DNA of 64,000 nucleotides from Ruminococcus sp. (lineage in GTDB: Bacteria; Bacillota; Clostridia; Lachnospirales; Lachnospiraceae), in contig JAHHTL010000001.1 of NCBI GenBank assembly GCA_020024635.1, positions 32,170 to 96,169 on the forward strand, read 5' to 3'. The stretch's first letter is position 1. Each line of letters opens with the position of its first letter. Positions 52,366 through 60,430 of the stretch are shown piece after piece. The notes below the pieces were generated by a model. That model saw nothing but the letters and a program-made list of their open reading frames with translations. It had not been told where the DNA came from and ran no database searches. The position numbers and the translations under genes are program-made.

Positions 52366-54885
52366 ATGGAACAATTCTCTGTGACAGGAATGAGTTGTGC
52401 AGCTTGTAGTGCTCGTGTAGAAAAAGCAGTATCAGCGATCCCGGGGGTTACATCCTGTACCGTTAGTCTTTTGACGAACTCTATGGGAGTGGAAGGGACA
52501 GCTACCAAAGAACAGATTATTGCGGCAGTGGAAGAAGCAGGATATGGGGCTACTTCTAAGACCACAGGAAATTCCAAAGCTTCTGCAAACACTTCTGCAG
52601 AGGAAGCTTTGTTAAAAGACAAGGAAACACCGATTTTAAAAAGAAGGCTGCTAATTTCTTTGGGCTTCTTAATTCCTCTAATGTATGTTTCCATGGGGCA
52701 TACAATGTGGAATTGGCCCCTACCATCTGAGTTTTCTAGGAATCCCGTAGCACTGGGAATCATACAGATGTTACTGACCATTTTTGTAATGATGACAAAC
52801 CAGAAATTCTTTATTAGTGGGTTTAAAAGTCTGATCCGTAAAGCGCCAAATATGGATACTTTGGTTGCATTAGGATCTGCAGCATCTTTTGGATATAGTA
52901 CCGTAGTTTTATTTTTAATGTCTCATGCACAGATGCAGCAAGATACGGCAAAGGCGATGTCCTATCTGCACGAATTTTATTTTGAGTCAGCGGCTATGAT
53001 TTTGACTTTGATCACCGTTGGGAAGATGTTAGAAGCAAGATCCAAGGGAAAGACTACAGATGCACTGAAAAGCTTAATGAAGCTGGCACCAAAGACTGCG
53101 GTTGTGATTCAAAATGGTCAGGAAATAGAAGTTTCTATTGAAGAAGTAAAGAAAGGGGATATTTTTGTAGTACGTCCTGGAGAAAATATACCTGTAGATG
53201 GTATCATTTTGGAAGGTTCAACAGCTGTGAATGAATCTGCACTTACAGGAGAGAGCATTCCGGTGGATAAAGAAGTAGGAGACAGCGTATCAGCAGCGAC
53301 GATGAATCATTCTGGGTTTATAAAATGTGAAGCGACACGGGTTGGGGAAGACACAACATTGTCTCAAATTATTCAAATGGTTAGTGATGCAGCGGCTACG
53401 AAAGCGCCCATTGCCAAAATTGCAGATAAAGTATCAGGGCTATTTGTACCAACTGTTATTGTGATCGCAATTCTTACAATTGTCGTCTGGCTATTGGCAG
53501 GGTATTCCATAGGATTTGCACTCGCAAGAGGAATTGCAGTGCTTGTCATTAGTTGCCCATGTGCACTTGGATTGGCAACTCCGGTAGCCATCATGGTAGG
53601 AAACGGAATGGGGGCAAAACATGGGATTATGTTTAAGACTGCGGTATCTTTAGAGCAAGCAGGAAAAACACAAATTGTTGCCCTTGATAAAACAGGAACT
53701 ATTACATGCGGAGAACCGAAAGTTACGGATCTGCTTCCAGTACAAGGAATAAGCGAAGAGGAACTTCTAAAAATAGCATATGCATTAGAGAAAAAAAGTG
53801 AGCATCCATTGGCGCGTGCGATTCTTGCAAAAGCGGAAGAAGAAAAATTGGTTGCAGAAGAAATCTCAGATTTTAAAGTACTTCCAGGAAATGGACTTTT
53901 GGGAAATTTGTCCGGTGAAAAATTAGCTGGTGGAAATTTGAAGTTCATGGAACAAAATGCACAGATTTCAGAAGAAATGCGTCAGAAAGCGGAAGCCCTT
54001 GCAGAGGAAGGAAAAACACCACTGTTTTTTAGTGTGAGAGGGAAACTAAGTGGAATTATTGCAGTTGCAGATGTAATCAAAGAGGATAGTCCACGTGCAG
54101 TGAAAGAACTGCAAAATATGGGAATTAAAGTGGTAATGCTTACCGGAGACAATGAAAAGACGGCACATGCAATTGGACGTCAAGCAGGTGTAGATGAAGT
54201 AATTGCCGGAGTACTTCCGGAAGGAAAAGAAAACGTCATTCGTGCGCTTAAGAAACAAGGAAGAACAGCAATGGTCGGAGACGGAATCAATGATGCGCCG
54301 GCACTTACAAGAGCAGATATTGGAATTGCAATTGGTGCAGGAACAGATATTGCCATTGATGCTGCGGATGTGGTCTTAATGAAAAGTCGCCTAAGTGATG
54401 TGCCAGCAGCAATTCGTTTAAGTCGAGCGACGCTTAGAAACATTCACGAAAATCTATTCTGGGCATTTATTTATAACATTGTAGGGATTCCATTGGCAGC
54501 AGGTGTTTGGTATCCAATTTTCCAGTGGAAATTGAATCCTATGTTTGGAGCGGCAGCAATGAGCCTTTCAAGTTTCTGTGTAGTAACAAATGCATTGCGA
54601 TTAAACCTATTTAAGATGTATGATTCATCGAAAGATAGAAAAACAAAAGTGAAAAAGAAAAAGGAGGAACCAATTATGGAAAGAACAATTAAAGTAGAAG
54701 GAATGATGTGCCCACATTGTGAGGCATCCGTAAAAGGAGCGTTAGAAGCATTGGCAGAGGTGGATGAAGCCGTGACAAGCCACAAAGAAGGAACCGCGAT
54801 TGTAACATTAAATTCAGAAATTTCGAATGATCTCTTGAAGAAAACAATCGAAGACAAAGGATATAAAGTTTTAGAAATCAAATAA
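52366..54885 (+). CDS. copA: Cu(I)-exporting P-type ATPase with C-terminal CopZ domain
   Basis: Copper efflux pump, 839 residues. An N-terminal metal-binding domain has GMSCAACSARV (Cys11, Cys14). Eight membrane segments are expected, with the transport motif CPC (397-399). The A-domain has the usual TGES sequence (SALTGESIPVDKE), the phosphorylation site is DKTGT (Asp441), and GDGINDAPALTRADIGIA closes the P domain. After a Lys-rich linker (KDRKTKVKKKKEEP) the frame continues into a second metal-binding domain, GMMCPHCEASVKG. That tail has its own ribosome binding site and ATG (see copZ). Controlled by CsoR. Confidence 0.95.
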   Translation: MEQFSVTGMSCAACSARVEKAVSAIPGVTSCTVSLLTNSMGVEGTATKEQIIAAVEEAGYGATSKTTGNSKASANTSAEEALLKDKETPILKRRLLISLGFLIPLMYVSMGHTMWNWPLPSEFSRNPVALGIIQMLLTIFVMMTNQKFFISGFKSLIRKAPNMDTLVALGSAASFGYSTVVLFLMSHAQMQQDTAKAMSYLHEFYFESAAMILTLITVGKMLEARSKGKTTDALKSLMKLAPKTAVVIQNGQEIEVSIEEVKKGDIFVVRPGENIPVDGIILEGSTAVNESALTGESIPVDKEVGDSVSAATMNHSGFIKCEATRVGEDTTLSQIIQMVSDAAATKAPIAKIADKVSGLFVPTVIVIAILTIVVWLLAGYSIGFALARGIAVLVISCPCALGLATPVAIMVGNGMGAKHGIMFKTAVSLEQAGKTQIVALDKTGTITCGEPKVTDLLPVQGISEEELLKIAYALEKKSEHPLARAILAKAEEEKLVAEEISDFKVLPGNGLLGNLSGEKLAGGNLKFMEQNAQISEEMRQKAEALAEEGKTPLFFSVRGKLSGIIAVADVIKEDSPRAVKELQNMGIKVVMLTGDNEKTAHAIGRQAGVDEVIAGVLPEGKENVIRALKKQGRTAMVGDGINDAPALTRADIGIAIGAGTDIAIDAADVVLMKSRLSDVPAAIRLSRATLRNIHENLFWAFIYNIVGIPLAAGVWYPIFQWKLNPMFGAAAMSLSSFCVVTNALRLNLFKMYDSSKDRKTKVKKKKEEPIMERTIKVEGMMCPHCEASVKGALEALAEVDEAVTSHKEGTAIVTLNSEISNDLLKKTIEDKGYKVLEIK
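54661..54885 (+). CDS. copZ: Nested CopZ copper chaperone inside copA (internal start)
   Basis: Within the copA reading frame, AAGGAGG (54661-54667) lies eight bases before an in-frame ATG at 54676, the same arrangement as the other strong starts in this window. Initiation there would give a free 69-residue protein, MERTIKVEGMMCPHCEASVK onward: a complete HMA fold with the Cu ligands in MCPHC. The full-length frame also has no stop before it. The feature begins at the ribosome binding site; coding starts at 54676. Either a fusion, a free chaperone or both may be made. Free CopZ delivers Cu(I) to CopA. Confidence 0.65.
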   Translation, partial: KEEPIMERTIKVEGMMCPHCEASVKGALEALAEVDEAVTSHKEGTAIVTLNSEISNDLLKKTIEDKGYKVLEIK

Positions 54886-54897
54886 GAAGGTAAAAAA

Positions 54898-55305
54898 ATG
54901 CGGAATAGATTTATACAGTTTATGCGAGGCAGATATGGATTTGATCTGTTTTCGAAGTATTTATTTTTACTAAGTGTCGTAATTATTTTGCTATCATCGG
55001 CATTTAGAGAGAGATCCATTAGTATGTTTTTCTACCTCATCGGATGGATAGTACTGGTCTATTGTTGTGTAAGAGTTTTTTCAAAAAACACACAGAAACG
55101 ATATGCGGAAAATCAGAAGTTTATGGAAAGAACATCCGATCTGCGTGGCTACTTTCAAAAGATAAGTGGGGACTTATCCCAAAGAAAGCAGTACCATATA
55201 TATCGGTGTCCAGGGTGTAAACAAAAGATTCGAATTCCAAGAGGAAAAGGAAAAATAGAAGTGCGTTGTCCAAAATGTGGAACAACGTTTATAAAACATA
55301 GTTAA
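54898..55305 (+). CDS. Membrane protein with C-terminal zinc ribbon, unknown function
   Basis: A 135-residue protein I cannot assign. It has a basic N-terminus, two membrane segments (about 20-37 and 43-61), a charged linker, and a zinc ribbon formed by CPGC (near 105-108) and CPKC (near 124-127), separated by a short basic hairpin (KQKIRIPRGKGKIEVR). The gene begins 12 bases after copA with GAAGG upstream, so it is probably in the copper operon. Zinc-ribbon tails often bind nucleic acid or stabilise a small domain; a link to copper is only by position. Confidence 0.7.
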   Translation: MRNRFIQFMRGRYGFDLFSKYLFLLSVVIILLSSAFRERSISMFFYLIGWIVLVYCCVRVFSKNTQKRYAENQKFMERTSDLRGYFQKISGDLSQRKQYHIYRCPGCKQKIRIPRGKGKIEVRCPKCGTTFIKHS

Positions 55306-55341
55306 GTAAAAAGGTCTGTATTGACAGACCTTTTACTTAGT
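55303..55341. terminator. Bidirectional terminator after the zinc-ribbon gene
   Basis: Long stem AAGTAAAAAGGTCTG...CAGACCTTTTACTT between converging genes. Confidence 0.85.
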
Positions 55342-56099
55342 TAGAGCGTAAAGAAATCCTTGTAAGCTTTTGGAGAACCTGCCACCACAGAACATGGTCG
55401 GTCAAATACAAGAGGAAGGCCGTTCATCTGGGAAATGCTTCCACCAGCCTCGGTAATAATTAAGGAGGAAGCAGCATAATCCCATGGACTTAATTTTAGT
55501 TCACAAAATAAATCTAGATGTCCTTGCGCAGTTTCACATAAATCAATAACAGCAGAACCAGAACGTCTGATATCAAGGCTGGCACAAAGAAGTCGATAGC
55601 CAAGGTCAAATGTTTTTGGATGTAACTCCTTATAATATGGAGAAGTACCAAAGCTTACAATACTTTTGGATAATGCTGCGTCTGAAACATGGATAGGATT
55701 TTGATTGCAAGTGGCTCCTTTTCCTTTTTCAGCATAAAAAAATTGGTTACGATAAGGGTTGTAAGTAGCACCAAGAATAACTTCTTTTTCTTGCAAAAGT
55801 GCAACAGAAATGGCAGAAGCATTCATATGACGAATAAAATTTGCGGTACCATCAATAGGGTCAACAATGAAAGTTTTACCCTCTAGGATTACAGCATTTC
55901 TACTGTCTTCTTCGCCCATAAAATGTGCGTCTGGAAACAGAGAAAGAAGTTTTTGTTGAAGAAAATTTTGTATAGTTACATCGTACATTGTGACAAGATT
56001 TGCAGCACCATCTTTTTCTTCAATAGTGGTTTCAATGTTTTTTGCTGAGAGCATAATTTCACCTGCTTCACGCAAAATGGAATAGATCTGATTATACAT
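55341..56099 (-). CDS. Inositol monophosphatase family protein
   Basis: Mg-dependent sugar-phosphate or nucleotide phosphatase (SuhB/CysQ relatives). The 252-residue protein has the metal-site motifs GEEDSRN (motif I) and DPIDGTANFIRH (motif II), and a C-terminal SPWDYAASSLIITEAGG (motif III). The exact substrate is unclear: inositol phosphate, PAP or a sugar phosphate. The start chosen is the ATG at 56099, ten bases after GGAG. It lies downstream of tRNA-Leu with a terminator between and no clear promoter of its own. Confidence 0.88.
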   Translation of the reverse strand: MYNQIYSILREAGEIMLSAKNIETTIEEKDGAANLVTMYDVTIQNFLQQKLLSLFPDAHFMGEEDSRNAVILEGKTFIVDPIDGTANFIRHMNASAISVALLQEKEVILGATYNPYRNQFFYAEKGKGATCNQNPIHVSDAALSKSIVSFGTSPYYKELHPKTFDLGYRLLCASLDIRRSGSAVIDLCETAQGHLDLFCELKLSPWDYAASSLIITEAGGSISQMNGLPLVFDRPCSVVAGSPKAYKDFFTL

Positions 56100-56121
56100 A
56101 GCTTGCATTCTCCTTTGATAT

Positions 56122-56152
56122 AAAAAAAGCTGCAACCAATCCGGTTACAGCT
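56122..56152 (-). terminator. Terminator after tRNA-Leu
   Basis: Minus-strand stem AGCTGTAACC/GGTTGCAGCT (one G-T pair) with seven T after it (56122-56128). Confidence 0.85.
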
Positions 56153-56156
56153 TCTA

Positions 56157-56239
56157 TGCGGAAGAAGAGACTTGAACTCTCACAGGATAACTCCCACTAG
56201 AACCTGAATCTAGCGCGTCTGCCATTCCGCCACTTCCGC
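56157..56239 (-). tRNA. tRNA-Leu (anticodon CAG)
   Basis: Acceptor GCGGAAG (minus strand 56239-56233) pairs with CTTCCGC, discriminator A at 56157. The D arm contains GGCGGAATGGCAGACG, and the anticodon loop TTCAGGT gives CAG. A long variable arm (GTGGGAGTTATCCTGTG region) marks a class II tRNA, and the T arm contains GTTCAAGTC. No CCA is encoded. It reads codon CTG. Confidence 0.95.
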
Positions 56240-56251
56240 TCGACGAAATAT

Positions 56252-56281
56252 ACTATATCATATAAAAGACAAATTTGTAAA
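56252..56281 (-). promoter_or_regulatory. tRNA-Leu promoter
   Basis: Minus strand: TTTACA (56276-56281), 18-base spacer, TATAGT (56252-56257). Confidence 0.6.
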
Positions 56282-56308
56282 GACTAAAAGAAAAAAAACA
56301 ATCTTTTT

Positions 56309-56337
56309 TTGACCAAAAGAAAAAAATGTTGTACAAT
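56309..56337 (+). promoter_or_regulatory. Promoter of the DUF6465-type gene
   Basis: TTGACC (56309-56314), 17-base spacer, TACAAT (56332-56337). It is divergent from the tRNA-Leu promoter. Confidence 0.65.
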
Positions 56338-56402
56338 ACTCCTTGTAACGAAAGAATGTACAAGGTCTAAATACTTGAATGTTATATCGGGAGGAAACAA
56401 GT

Positions 56403-56879
56403 ATGGCAACAAAAAGAGTAACAAAAAAATCAGAAGTAGTTGAAAGCAGAGTAGAAGCTGAAAAAAAGGTAGAGACACCGATTGAAACAGCCAAAAAAGT
56501 GGAAACAAAAGCAATTGAAACAAAAAAAGATTCCACAAAAGCAATTGAAACAAGAGCGGCTGTGTTGAAAACTCCAGAAGGTACCGAAGATGTTAAAGTT
56601 GCTACACCAAAGAAGACCACTGCGAAAGCAACAGTTGCTAAAAAGGCTACTCAGAAAAAAACAGTGAAAAAAGCTCCAGTAAAAATTGATTTATTCCTTC
56701 AGTTTGCGGGAAGAGAGTACACACAGAATGATATCTTCCAAAAAGTCAAAGATGTATGGACAAAAGACATGAAGAACAAAGTGGGAGATCTAAAAGATGT
56801 ACAGATCTATATTAAACCAGAAGAACTGGCAGCGTATTATGTAATTAATGGCGAGACAACAGGAAAAGTAGACTTATAA
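56403..56879 (+). CDS. DUF6465-type protein with Lys/Ala-rich tail
   Basis: Unknown function; I recognise the C-terminal domain as the Lachnospiraceae family usually labelled DUF6465. The 158-residue protein has a low-complexity N-terminal half (about 1-95) rich in Lys, Ala, Thr and Glu, with KAIET repeated and a histone-H1-like stretch near KATVAKKATQKKTVKKAPVK. A compact domain follows (about 96-158, IDLFLQFAGREYTQNDIFQK to INGETTGKVDL). The basic tail suggests nucleic-acid binding, which is inference. The ATG follows GGGAGG. It stands alone with its own promoter and terminator. Confidence 0.78.
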   Translation: MATKRVTKKSEVVESRVEAEKKVETPIETAKKVETKAIETKKDSTKAIETRAAVLKTPEGTEDVKVATPKKTTAKATVAKKATQKKTVKKAPVKIDLFLQFAGREYTQNDIFQKVKDVWTKDMKNKVGDLKDVQIYIKPEELAAYYVINGETTGKVDL

Positions 56880-56931
56880 GAATATTTTTTTACATAATTA
56901 GAATTTCAGATATGGAATTCATTTCTGATAT

Positions 56932-56972
56932 ATACCCTCTGTGCTGGATAACCAGCAAGGAGGGTATTTTTA
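56932..56972 (+). terminator. Terminator after the DUF6465-type gene
   Basis: Stem ATACCCTC/GAGGGTAT with an inner CTGG/CCAG stem, then TTTTT. Confidence 0.85.
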
Positions 56973-57040
56973 TGTTGTATAGTTCTGAGTTCAAAATCAG
57001 AATTTGTTTCTTTCGTATTGATGCATCATAGAATAAAAGG

Positions 57041-57865
57041 TTAGCCTTTGATTGCACCATTTAGCATACCATCTTGAACTTTTTCGTGGAAAAGTATATA
57101 AATTGTTATCATTGGTACAATGGCAATTATGATACATGCAAAGACAGGACCCAATGAAATTTTATATCCCCCTTGGAACGTTAACATGGCTCTAGCTACA
57201 GTATACTTATTAGGATCTGACAGTAAGATCATTCCGAAAATTAGTTCGCCATAACCTGCGATAAAGGCTAAAATAGCTTCTGTTGATATAATAGGCAGAC
57301 ATACAGGGAAAAGAATTTTGAATAGCAATTGAAAATCATTGCAACCATCAATTATTGCTGCTTCATCCAACTCCCTACTTACTCCATTTAAATATCCTGT
57401 AAAAAGGAAAACAGCTTGGGATAATGCAAAAGCAGTATATACGAGAATTAAAAACCAACTTGTGTTTTTGCCATTAACACGGGTTGCCATGGATGAAATA
57501 GGAATGATGGTACAATGGATAGGAACCATAATACCGATTATAAATAATGTATAAATGAAATTTCTGCCTTTGAAATTTTTTCTTGATAATATGTATGATG
57601 CCAATATTCCAATTAGTATAGTCAGAGCGGTAGACGTCAAGGCGAAAAATAACGAGTTGCCTACAGCTTGAATAACATGGGCCGATTCAAATGCACGTGT
57701 ATAATTTGACCACATTATTTTATTTGGTAGAGAAAACATGCCTTGAAGAATTCCTGTATTGTCTTTCACAGAACACAGTAACGTAATGATTAAGGGGAAA
57801 AGAGTAACACCTGCCCAAAAGAAAGCAATTAGGTAAAGCATGATTTTTTTTAATCTGATTTTCAT
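57041..57865 (-). CDS. Sugar ABC transporter permease (MalG type), fucoside locus
   Basis: Membrane subunit of the second carbohydrate importer. The 274-residue protein has six predicted membrane segments, the EAA loop SRELDEAAIIDGCNDFQLLF, and the typical end FHEKVQDGMLNGAIKG. The ATG at 57865 is seven bases after AGGAGG; the ribosome binding site lies just before the preceding gene's stop. An in-frame TTG at 57871 is the alternative. Last gene of the minus-strand operon: binding protein, MalF-type, MalG-type. Confidence 0.92.
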   Translation of the reverse strand: MKIRLKKIMLYLIAFFWAGVTLFPLIITLLCSVKDNTGILQGMFSLPNKIMWSNYTRAFESAHVIQAVGNSLFFALTSTALTILIGILASYILSRKNFKGRNFIYTLFIIGIMVPIHCTIIPISSMATRVNGKNTSWFLILVYTAFALSQAVFLFTGYLNGVSRELDEAAIIDGCNDFQLLFKILFPVCLPIISTEAILAFIAGYGELIFGMILLSDPNKYTVARAMLTFQGGYKISLGPVFACIIIAIVPMITIYILFHEKVQDGMLNGAIKG

Positions 57866-57867
57866 AT

Positions 57868-58743
57868 TCAATCCTCCTTTTTAAGTTTTCTATTCAGGAT
57901 AAGACTTAGCGTAATTCCTATTATTAAGAGTAACACACCGATGGCACTGGATTTTCCGAATGCTTTGTATGAAAAAGCTTCGTTATATAGTAATGAGGCA
58001 GGAACTTCAGATGTGTGATTTGGTCCTCCTTTCGTCATAGCCCAGATAAGATCGAACGTTCTTAAACATCCCGTGATACATAATACAGAAAAAATTTTAA
58101 AGGAATCTTTACATAAAGGAATTGATATATGTTTTATTTTTTTCCAACCAGTACACCCATCTATTTCTGCAGCTTCATAGATCTCATTTGGTATAGAAAC
58201 AAGACCAGCGGCAAAAATCAGCATATTGTATCCGGCAGCCATCCATTCATTAACTAAGATAACGCACCAGATGTTTAGCCCAGGTGTCGATAACCAATCG
58301 TGCATATAGCCTTCTAGACCAAGTGTTTCCAGAAATTGATTTACCGCACCGTAGGAAGGATTTAAAAGATATACCCACATTAAACCTACAGCTGTTGTGG
58401 ATAACATCATAGGCATAAAATATGCTGTTTTAAAAAATTTTTTACCTTTTAATTTAGAAGTTATAATTAAAGCTAATCCGAAAGACAAAGGCATCAATAT
58501 AAAGAAACCGCCTATCATAAAAAAGATTGAATTCAGAAGTGATTTCCAAAAGAAGTTATCTTTTAAAACTTGAATATAATTCTTAAATGCTACAAATTCT
58601 ACAGGAGAACCATAGATACCATTCCATTTACAAAGAGATAGATACATGGTATTACACACAGGATACAGTATAAATGCTACAAGTAGAAAAAGCGCTGGCA
58701 TTAAAAAACAGATAATTATCATTTTTGATTTAAATTTTTTCAA
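57868..58743 (-). CDS. Sugar ABC transporter permease (MalF type), fucoside locus
   Basis: Membrane subunit, 291 residues, with a short basic N-terminus, six predicted membrane segments and the EAA loop NEIYEAAEIDGCTGWKKIKH. The start is TTG, about eight bases after GAGG, as in the MalF-type permease of the first operon. The stop lies two bases before the next permease ATG. A 33-base hairpin precedes the gene, after the binding-protein gene. Confidence 0.92.
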   Translation of the reverse strand: MKKFKSKMIIICFLMPALFLLVAFILYPVCNTMYLSLCKWNGIYGSPVEFVAFKNYIQVLKDNFFWKSLLNSIFFMIGGFFILMPLSFGLALIITSKLKGKKFFKTAYFMPMMLSTTAVGLMWVYLLNPSYGAVNQFLETLGLEGYMHDWLSTPGLNIWCVILVNEWMAAGYNMLIFAAGLVSIPNEIYEAAEIDGCTGWKKIKHISIPLCKDSFKIFSVLCITGCLRTFDLIWAMTKGGPNHTSEVPASLLYNEAFSYKAFGKSSAIGVLLLIIGITLSLILNRKLKKED

Positions 58744-58787
58744 TGTTTTGTCCTCTCTATCGAAAATAGTTGATTGAATAAATTAGA

Positions 58788-58820
58788 TGCTCCCTAAATA
58801 CTAGTAATATTTAAGGAGCA
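58788..58820 (-). repeat. Hairpin between binding protein and permeases
   Basis: Near-perfect stem TGCTCC...GGAGCA with an AT-rich upper part, without a T run. Probably an mRNA-stability or attenuation hairpin favouring the binding protein, like the one at 45378-45406. Confidence 0.6.
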
Positions 58821-58858
58821 CAATTTATTGATGATGCAAAATGTAAGCAGCGTATGAT

Positions 58859-60172
58859 TTAATCTAATTCATCTACTCGTGACATAATATTTTGAGCACA
58901 TTGTTCAGCACTATCACCCATTGCAAGTCCTTGCAATGCAGATCGGACAATATCTAACATTTGAGGTGCAGAATCATAATTTTGGATATCTGTACGAACG
59001 GCTGTTGTATTGGATAAAATTTCTTTTGCATCGTCTAGAAGCGGATTTGCGACTACGTCACTTGGAATATCAAATTTTACGGGAGTTAAAATTTGCGTCT
59101 CTCTATATAATCCCGCAAAATAATCAGGAGAGGTGATATATTTCAAAAACTCTATGGATGCTTCGATTTCTTCATCAGACTTATTTAATTTAGAAACATA
59201 AAATAAATCTGATACACCGCCTTGGGCATAATTTGCACAATCAATATTTCCGTATGGGAAAGGTATAATACCAATGTTATCGTATAAATCATTTCCAGCT
59301 AATTCATTGGCTATAAACCATGTCCCATCAAAATGCATTGCTGCCTTTTCATTAAGGAATGCCGCATTTTCCATTGCTAAATCTGTGTCTAAGATGTCTT
59401 CGCCAAAATAACCTTTGTCAACCATTTCCTCAATAATTCTATATGTTTCGATTAGCTCTTCGCTGTCATATGTAAGCTCACGACTGGCTAATTGGTCAAC
59501 AGCATCGATACCTAATGTTTTAATTACTAAATTATTGTGAAAATGTCCAAATCGGAAGTTATCTTTTTCTCCTACTTGGAAAGGCAGAATGCCTTTACTT
59601 TTTAATTTTTCGCAAACAGTCATTAAATCTTCAATAGATTTAGGAGGTTCGCAGTTTGCTTGAGCAAACAAATCTTTGTTGTAATACATTGCAATAAGAT
59701 AGTTTCCATAAGGAACGGAGTAAATACCATCGTATCCTTCATATTTGGATTGATCCCACATATTTTCGTAAAATGTGTTATACCATTCATTGTTATTAGC
59801 TTCTAGGTAGGGTTTTAAATCTACCAATGCATCGGCTTCTAGATAATCGCGGGTTCTAGAACCTCCAAATTCAAGAAATACATTTGGAACATCACCATTT
59901 GCAAATGAAGTACGTAATTTATCTGCATAATCAGTTTCTGTTGCAATATTGTCCATTTCAACTCGGATGCCGTTATCCATGTTATTAAATTCCTCTACCT
60001 TTTTACGAAAATAATTTTCCATTGGGACATCTCCGGCATATCTAGATGCTACAGTAATTACAATTTCATCATTTTCCTTTTTGGAGGTGTTGGAATTTGT
60101 TTTTTCACTACATCCTAAAATGGTTACGGATACGATTGCTGCTAATAAAAATGTAAGTGCTTTTTTCTTCAT
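58859..60172 (-). CDS. ABC transporter sugar-binding lipoprotein, fucoside locus
   Basis: Extracellular solute-binding protein, 437 residues. The lipoprotein signal ends in the lipobox ILGC (lipidated Cys21). The mature part has the SBP family 1 pattern: YDGIYSVPYGNYLIAMYYNK, KSIEDLMTVCEKLKSKGI and MHFDGTWFIANEL. AAAGGAGA precedes the ATG. It is first in the minus-strand importer operon and diverges from the GH29 gene. The operator in its promoter matches the one before the fucosidase, so both are probably induced together by the imported fucoside. Confidence 0.92.
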   Translation of the reverse strand: MKKKALTFLLAAIVSVTILGCSEKTNSNTSKKENDEIVITVASRYAGDVPMENYFRKKVEEFNNMDNGIRVEMDNIATETDYADKLRTSFANGDVPNVFLEFGGSRTRDYLEADALVDLKPYLEANNNEWYNTFYENMWDQSKYEGYDGIYSVPYGNYLIAMYYNKDLFAQANCEPPKSIEDLMTVCEKLKSKGILPFQVGEKDNFRFGHFHNNLVIKTLGIDAVDQLASRELTYDSEELIETYRIIEEMVDKGYFGEDILDTDLAMENAAFLNEKAAMHFDGTWFIANELAGNDLYDNIGIIPFPYGNIDCANYAQGGVSDLFYVSKLNKSDEEIEASIEFLKYITSPDYFAGLYRETQILTPVKFDIPSDVVANPLLDDAKEILSNTTAVRTDIQNYDSAPQMLDIVRSALQGLAMGDSAEQCAQNIMSRVDELD

Positions 60173-60192
60173 AATCTAATCTCCTTTAAAAT

Positions 60193-60251
60193 AATGTAAA
60201 ACGTTTCGCTTATGTTAGTATGAAGATAACATAAGAAATTTTCCGAGTCAA
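60193..60251 (-). promoter_or_regulatory. Promoter and LacI-type operator of the importer operon
   Basis: Minus strand: TTGACT (60246-60251), 17-base spacer, TATCTT (60223-60228). The 17-base operator AATGTAAAACGTTTCGC (60193-60209, plus-strand reading) lies just downstream of the start of transcription. Its centre AAACGTTT is an 8-bp palindrome typical of LacI-family sites. Confidence 0.7.
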
Positions 60252-60352
60252 CTATTTTGGAGTAAATATGAAAAGGATTGGAGAAGTTGCATATTTTACA
60301 AACCTATAAATTGTGCATATTGCTGTTATTATAAGCAATAACTGTTTATTGG

Positions 60353-60401
60353 TTGACATTTTATATGGGAAATCATATTCTATCAATGTAAAACGTTTCG
60401 C
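60353..60401 (+). promoter_or_regulatory. Promoter and LacI-type operator of the fucosidase gene
   Basis: TTGACA (60353-60358), 17-base spacer, TATTCT (60376-60381). The operator AATGTAAAACGTTTCGC (60385-60401) covers the transcription start and is identical over 17 bases to the copy at 60193-60209. Confidence 0.75.
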
Positions 60402-60430
60402 GAATAAAAAGAAAAATGAAAGGAATATCT

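Noticed and set aside
53373..53948. Open frame of 191 codons on the minus strand inside copA
   Set aside because: Lies across the conserved CPC and DKTGT region of copA, so it is a mirror frame.
56157..56239. tRNA-Leu as an integration site for the fucoside locus
   Set aside because: No second copy of the tRNA 3' end was found towards 64 kb, and no integrase gene is present.
60193..60401. CcpA cre sites as an explanation of the two 17-base repeats
   Set aside because: TGTAAAACG has one base too many between TG and CG for the cre pattern, and the 3' half lacks the matching CA. A local LacI-type operator fits better.
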